A stretch of DNA of 7,741 nucleotides from positions 1-7,741 of the forward strand of contig JALQSZ010000063.1 of assembly GCA_023264135.1 (NCBI GenBank), in the 5' to 3' direction. This document shows, piece after piece, positions 5,870-7,741 of this stretch. Position 1 is the stretch's first letter; each line of letters begins with the position of its first letter. This DNA is from Acidimicrobiales bacterium. GTDB lineage: Bacteria > Actinomycetota > Acidimicrobiia > Acidimicrobiales > Acidimicrobilacustridaceae. Under the pieces are notes generated by a model that made no database searches, had not been told where the DNA came from, and saw only the letters and a list, made by a program, of their open reading frames with translations. The translations under genes and the position numbers were made by a program.

Positions 5870-7741
5870 ATGGGTGCCGCCGACCGACTTGTCGCTAACA
5901 CCCGCCAGGCCCTCGAGCAGATCACTGCTCAGTTGCCAACCGGCGAACAACGAGCCGGGCAGATCGAAATGGCCGAAGCCGTTGCCCGATCCATCGTTGA
6001 AGGCGACCACCTCGTTGTCGAAGCGGGAACTGGAACGGGAAAGACCTTCGCCTACCTCGTGCCCTGCATCATTTCCGGTCGTCGAGTGATTGTCGCAACC
6101 GCAACCAAGACGCTCCAGGATCAGCTCGCCACGAAAGATCTCCCGTTTCTCTCAGAGCATCTTGATCATCCGTTCACCTTCGCCGTGCTCAAAGGACGCT
6201 CGAACTACATCTGCTTGCAGCGAGTCCGAGAACTCGAAGCCGACGGGACCGAACAACTGGCGCTCGATATCGGCGGCCCGAAACCGCCATCGGAGGAAAT
6301 CGCCGCACTTGCTCGGTGGTCGACGACCTCACTCACCGGCGATCGCTCAGAGCTGACCATCGAGCCGTCGCCGCGCGCGTGGGCCGCAGTGAGCGTTGGA
6401 CCGCGCGAATGTCCTGGAGCGTCGAAGTGCCCGAAGGGAGATGACTGCTTTACCGAACGAGCGCGTCGCGCTGCATCGGATGCCGATGTCGTTGTGGTGA
6501 ACCTTCACCTGTACGGAATGCACCTTGCAACGAATGGCGCAGTGCTTCCCGAACATGAAGTGGTCATCATCGATGAAGCGCACCAACTCGAAGACATCGT
6601 TGCGGCAACGTCAGGCGTTGAACTCACCGCTGGTCGCTTCACCGCTCTGGCTCGCAACATCGCTGCGATCATCGCTGATCCTGACATCGTGCGCGATGTC
6701 GACGAACTGGGTGCGCTGTGGCGCGATTCGCTCACCGAAGAACGCGGGCGGCGACTTCGCGGACAGGTCGACGGCGAACCAGCACGAATCTTGACTCTTG
6801 CTCGAGCACGTATCGACAAAGCCATGACTGCACTTCGTGCGATCCCCGACGAAAGCAAAGGCGATGTCGGCGCACGGAAGCAGCGTGCGATGCAGGCGGC
6901 GACGTCACTCATCGACGACATCAACTCCTGTCAGGAAATCCGTGCAAGCGAAGTGGCATGGATCGAAGGGAGCGAGGAGTTTCCCGTTCTCCGGATTGCT
7001 CCGATCGATGTCGGCGAATTGCTTGATGAAACTCTTTGGACGCAAACCACTGCAGTCCTCACAAGCGCAACCCTTCCCACTGCGATTCCCGTTCAACTCG
7101 GAATTCCCGACACGCGTTTTGAGCGCGTCGACGTTGAAAGCCCGTTCGATTACCCCGAACAAGCACTTCTCTACTGCGCGGCACATATGCCCGATCCACG
7201 CAGCGCAGCGTTCGATGAAGCAATGCACGATGAACTTGAAGCGCTCATCACCGCTGCCGGCGGCCGAACGATGGCGCTCTTCACGAGTTACCGCGCGCTC
7301 AACCTCGCCGTCGAAGCGCTACGCGAACGAGTTGACCTTCCCATTCTCGGACAAGACGATTTCCCGAAGCCCGCGCTCATCGAACGATTTACCGATGATC
7401 CTGAGTCGTGCTTGTTCGCAACGATGGGATTTTGGCAAGGCGTCGATGTTCCTGGCGCCACGCTCAGTCTCGTCACCATCGATCGACTTCCATTCCCTCG
7501 GCCCGACGACCCGTTGCTGCAAGCGAGACGAGAGCGCGCACGGGCCGACGCCTTCAAAGTCGTCGACATTCCCCGAGCCACCACCCTTCTCGCCCAGGGC
7601 GCAGGTCGGCTCATCAGAAGCACCAGCGATAGAGGTGTCGTTGCGGTGTTTGATCCCCGCATGGCAAAGGCCAGTTACCGATGGGATTTTGTGAACTCGT
7701 TGCCGCCGATGAAGCGAACCAAAGACCGAGCCGAGGTCGAA
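5870..7741 (+). CDS. dinG: ATP-dependent DNA helicase, DinG/YoaA (XPD-like) family, cut by window edge
   Basis: These superfamily 2 helicases unwind DNA 5' to 3' and resolve damaged or structured DNA at forks. The visible 624 codons are uninterrupted and run off the right edge. Seen in order: Q31 before MAEAV; Walker A GTGTGKT (53-59); four cysteines C115, C181, C187 and C193, spaced as the iron-sulphur ligands of the XPD/DinG family; DEAH box (235-238); TSAT (398-401); and the C-terminal helicase signatures GFWQGVDVPG (520-529) and QGAGRLIR (576-583). There is no N-terminal exonuclease domain, so it resembles YoaA/DinG of Gram-negatives rather than the exonuclease-fused form of Firmicutes. 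Little of the C-terminus should be missing. The ATG is the first possible start after an in-frame stop at 5846-5848 and matches the family's usual N-terminus. No Shine-Dalgarno precedes it. It diverges from uppS with the start codons 9 nt apart, or 51 nt if uppS begins at the GTG. Confidence 0.94.
   Translation, partial: MGAADRLVANTRQALEQITAQLPTGEQRAGQIEMAEAVARSIVEGDHLVVEAGTGTGKTFAYLVPCIISGRRVIVATATKTLQDQLATKDLPFLSEHLDHPFTFAVLKGRSNYICLQRVRELEADGTEQLALDIGGPKPPSEEIAALARWSTTSLTGDRSELTIEPSPRAWAAVSVGPRECPGASKCPKGDDCFTERARRAASDADVVVVNLHLYGMHLATNGAVLPEHEVVIIDEAHQLEDIVAATSGVELTAGRFTALARNIAAIIADPDIVRDVDELGALWRDSLTEERGRRLRGQVDGEPARILTLARARIDKAMTALRAIPDESKGDVGARKQRAMQAATSLIDDINSCQEIRASEVAWIEGSEEFPVLRIAPIDVGELLDETLWTQTTAVLTSATLPTAIPVQLGIPDTRFERVDVESPFDYPEQALLYCAAHMPDPRSAAFDEAMHDELEALITAAGGRTMALFTSYRALNLAVEALRERVDLPILGQDDFPKPALIERFTDDPESCLFATMGFWQGVDVPGATLSLVTIDRLPFPRPDDPLLQARRERARADAFKVVDIPRATTLLAQGAGRLIRSTSDRGVVAVFDPRMAKASYRWDFVNSLPPMKRTKDRAEVE

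Noticed and set aside
5844..5872. An SOS (LexA) box controlling the DinG-type helicase
   Set aside because: No CGAAC-N4-GTTCG-like sequence is present near the start; the dyad there has a different sequence.
5861..6010. N-terminal extension of uppS up to an ATG at 6010
   Set aside because: These 50 codons are antisense to the first codons of the helicase gene, resemble no prenyltransferase leader, and have no ribosome site. The helicase reading there matches its family's N-terminus.
6837..7694. A 285-codon open frame on the plus strand inside the helicase region
   Set aside because: It is out of frame with the helicase, which carries the TSAT, GVDVPG and QGAGRLIR motifs over the same bases. 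The alternative frame has a Ser/Arg-rich, motif-free product.

Overview
The window is a compact, housekeeping-type stretch of a bacterial chromosome. It has moderately high GC and frequent CGA/TCG codons. Protein features point to an actinobacterium: a single-chain (alpha2) glycyl-tRNA synthetase with a CxxC...CxxC zinc knuckle, an XPD-like DinG helicase, and uppS-recO linked to glyS-dnaG. The style of the proteins resembles class Acidimicrobiia. That placement rests on recalled family patterns, not on a search, and is only moderately certain. I see no mobile element, CRISPR array, tRNA or rRNA, phage gene or defence island.

Layout. Five genes lie on the minus strand. In transcription order they are uppS (undecaprenyl diphosphate synthase), recO (recombination mediator), an 810-residue fused two-domain CaiB/BaiF CoA-transferase, glyS (glycyl-tRNA synthetase) and dnaG (primase, cut by the left edge). 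A sixth gene, a DinG/YoaA-type helicase, runs the other way from a start next to that of uppS and is cut by the right edge. All six frames are intact. Gaps between the minus-strand genes are 12, 87, 11 and 36 nt, and no gene-free stretch exceeds 90 nt.

How it fits together. The row couples envelope lipid-carrier synthesis, recombinational repair, tRNA charging and replication priming, which is a familiar kind of actinobacterial growth cluster. The metabolic CoA-transferase is the outsider. The only roomy gap is just upstream of it, and that gap holds a terminator-like hairpin with a T-run, an overlapping extended -10 candidate and a strong Shine-Dalgarno. The row may therefore be two transcription units, uppS-recO and CoA-transferase-glyS-dnaG.

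Points for a second look: the CoA-transferase sits inside this cluster; its first domain has Asn where the catalytic Asp is expected while its second keeps Asp; terminator and promoter signals overlap after recO; and the uppS/dinG divergent junction is so tight that leaderless transcripts or a later uppS start are likely. I found no convincing undescribed multi-gene system here.
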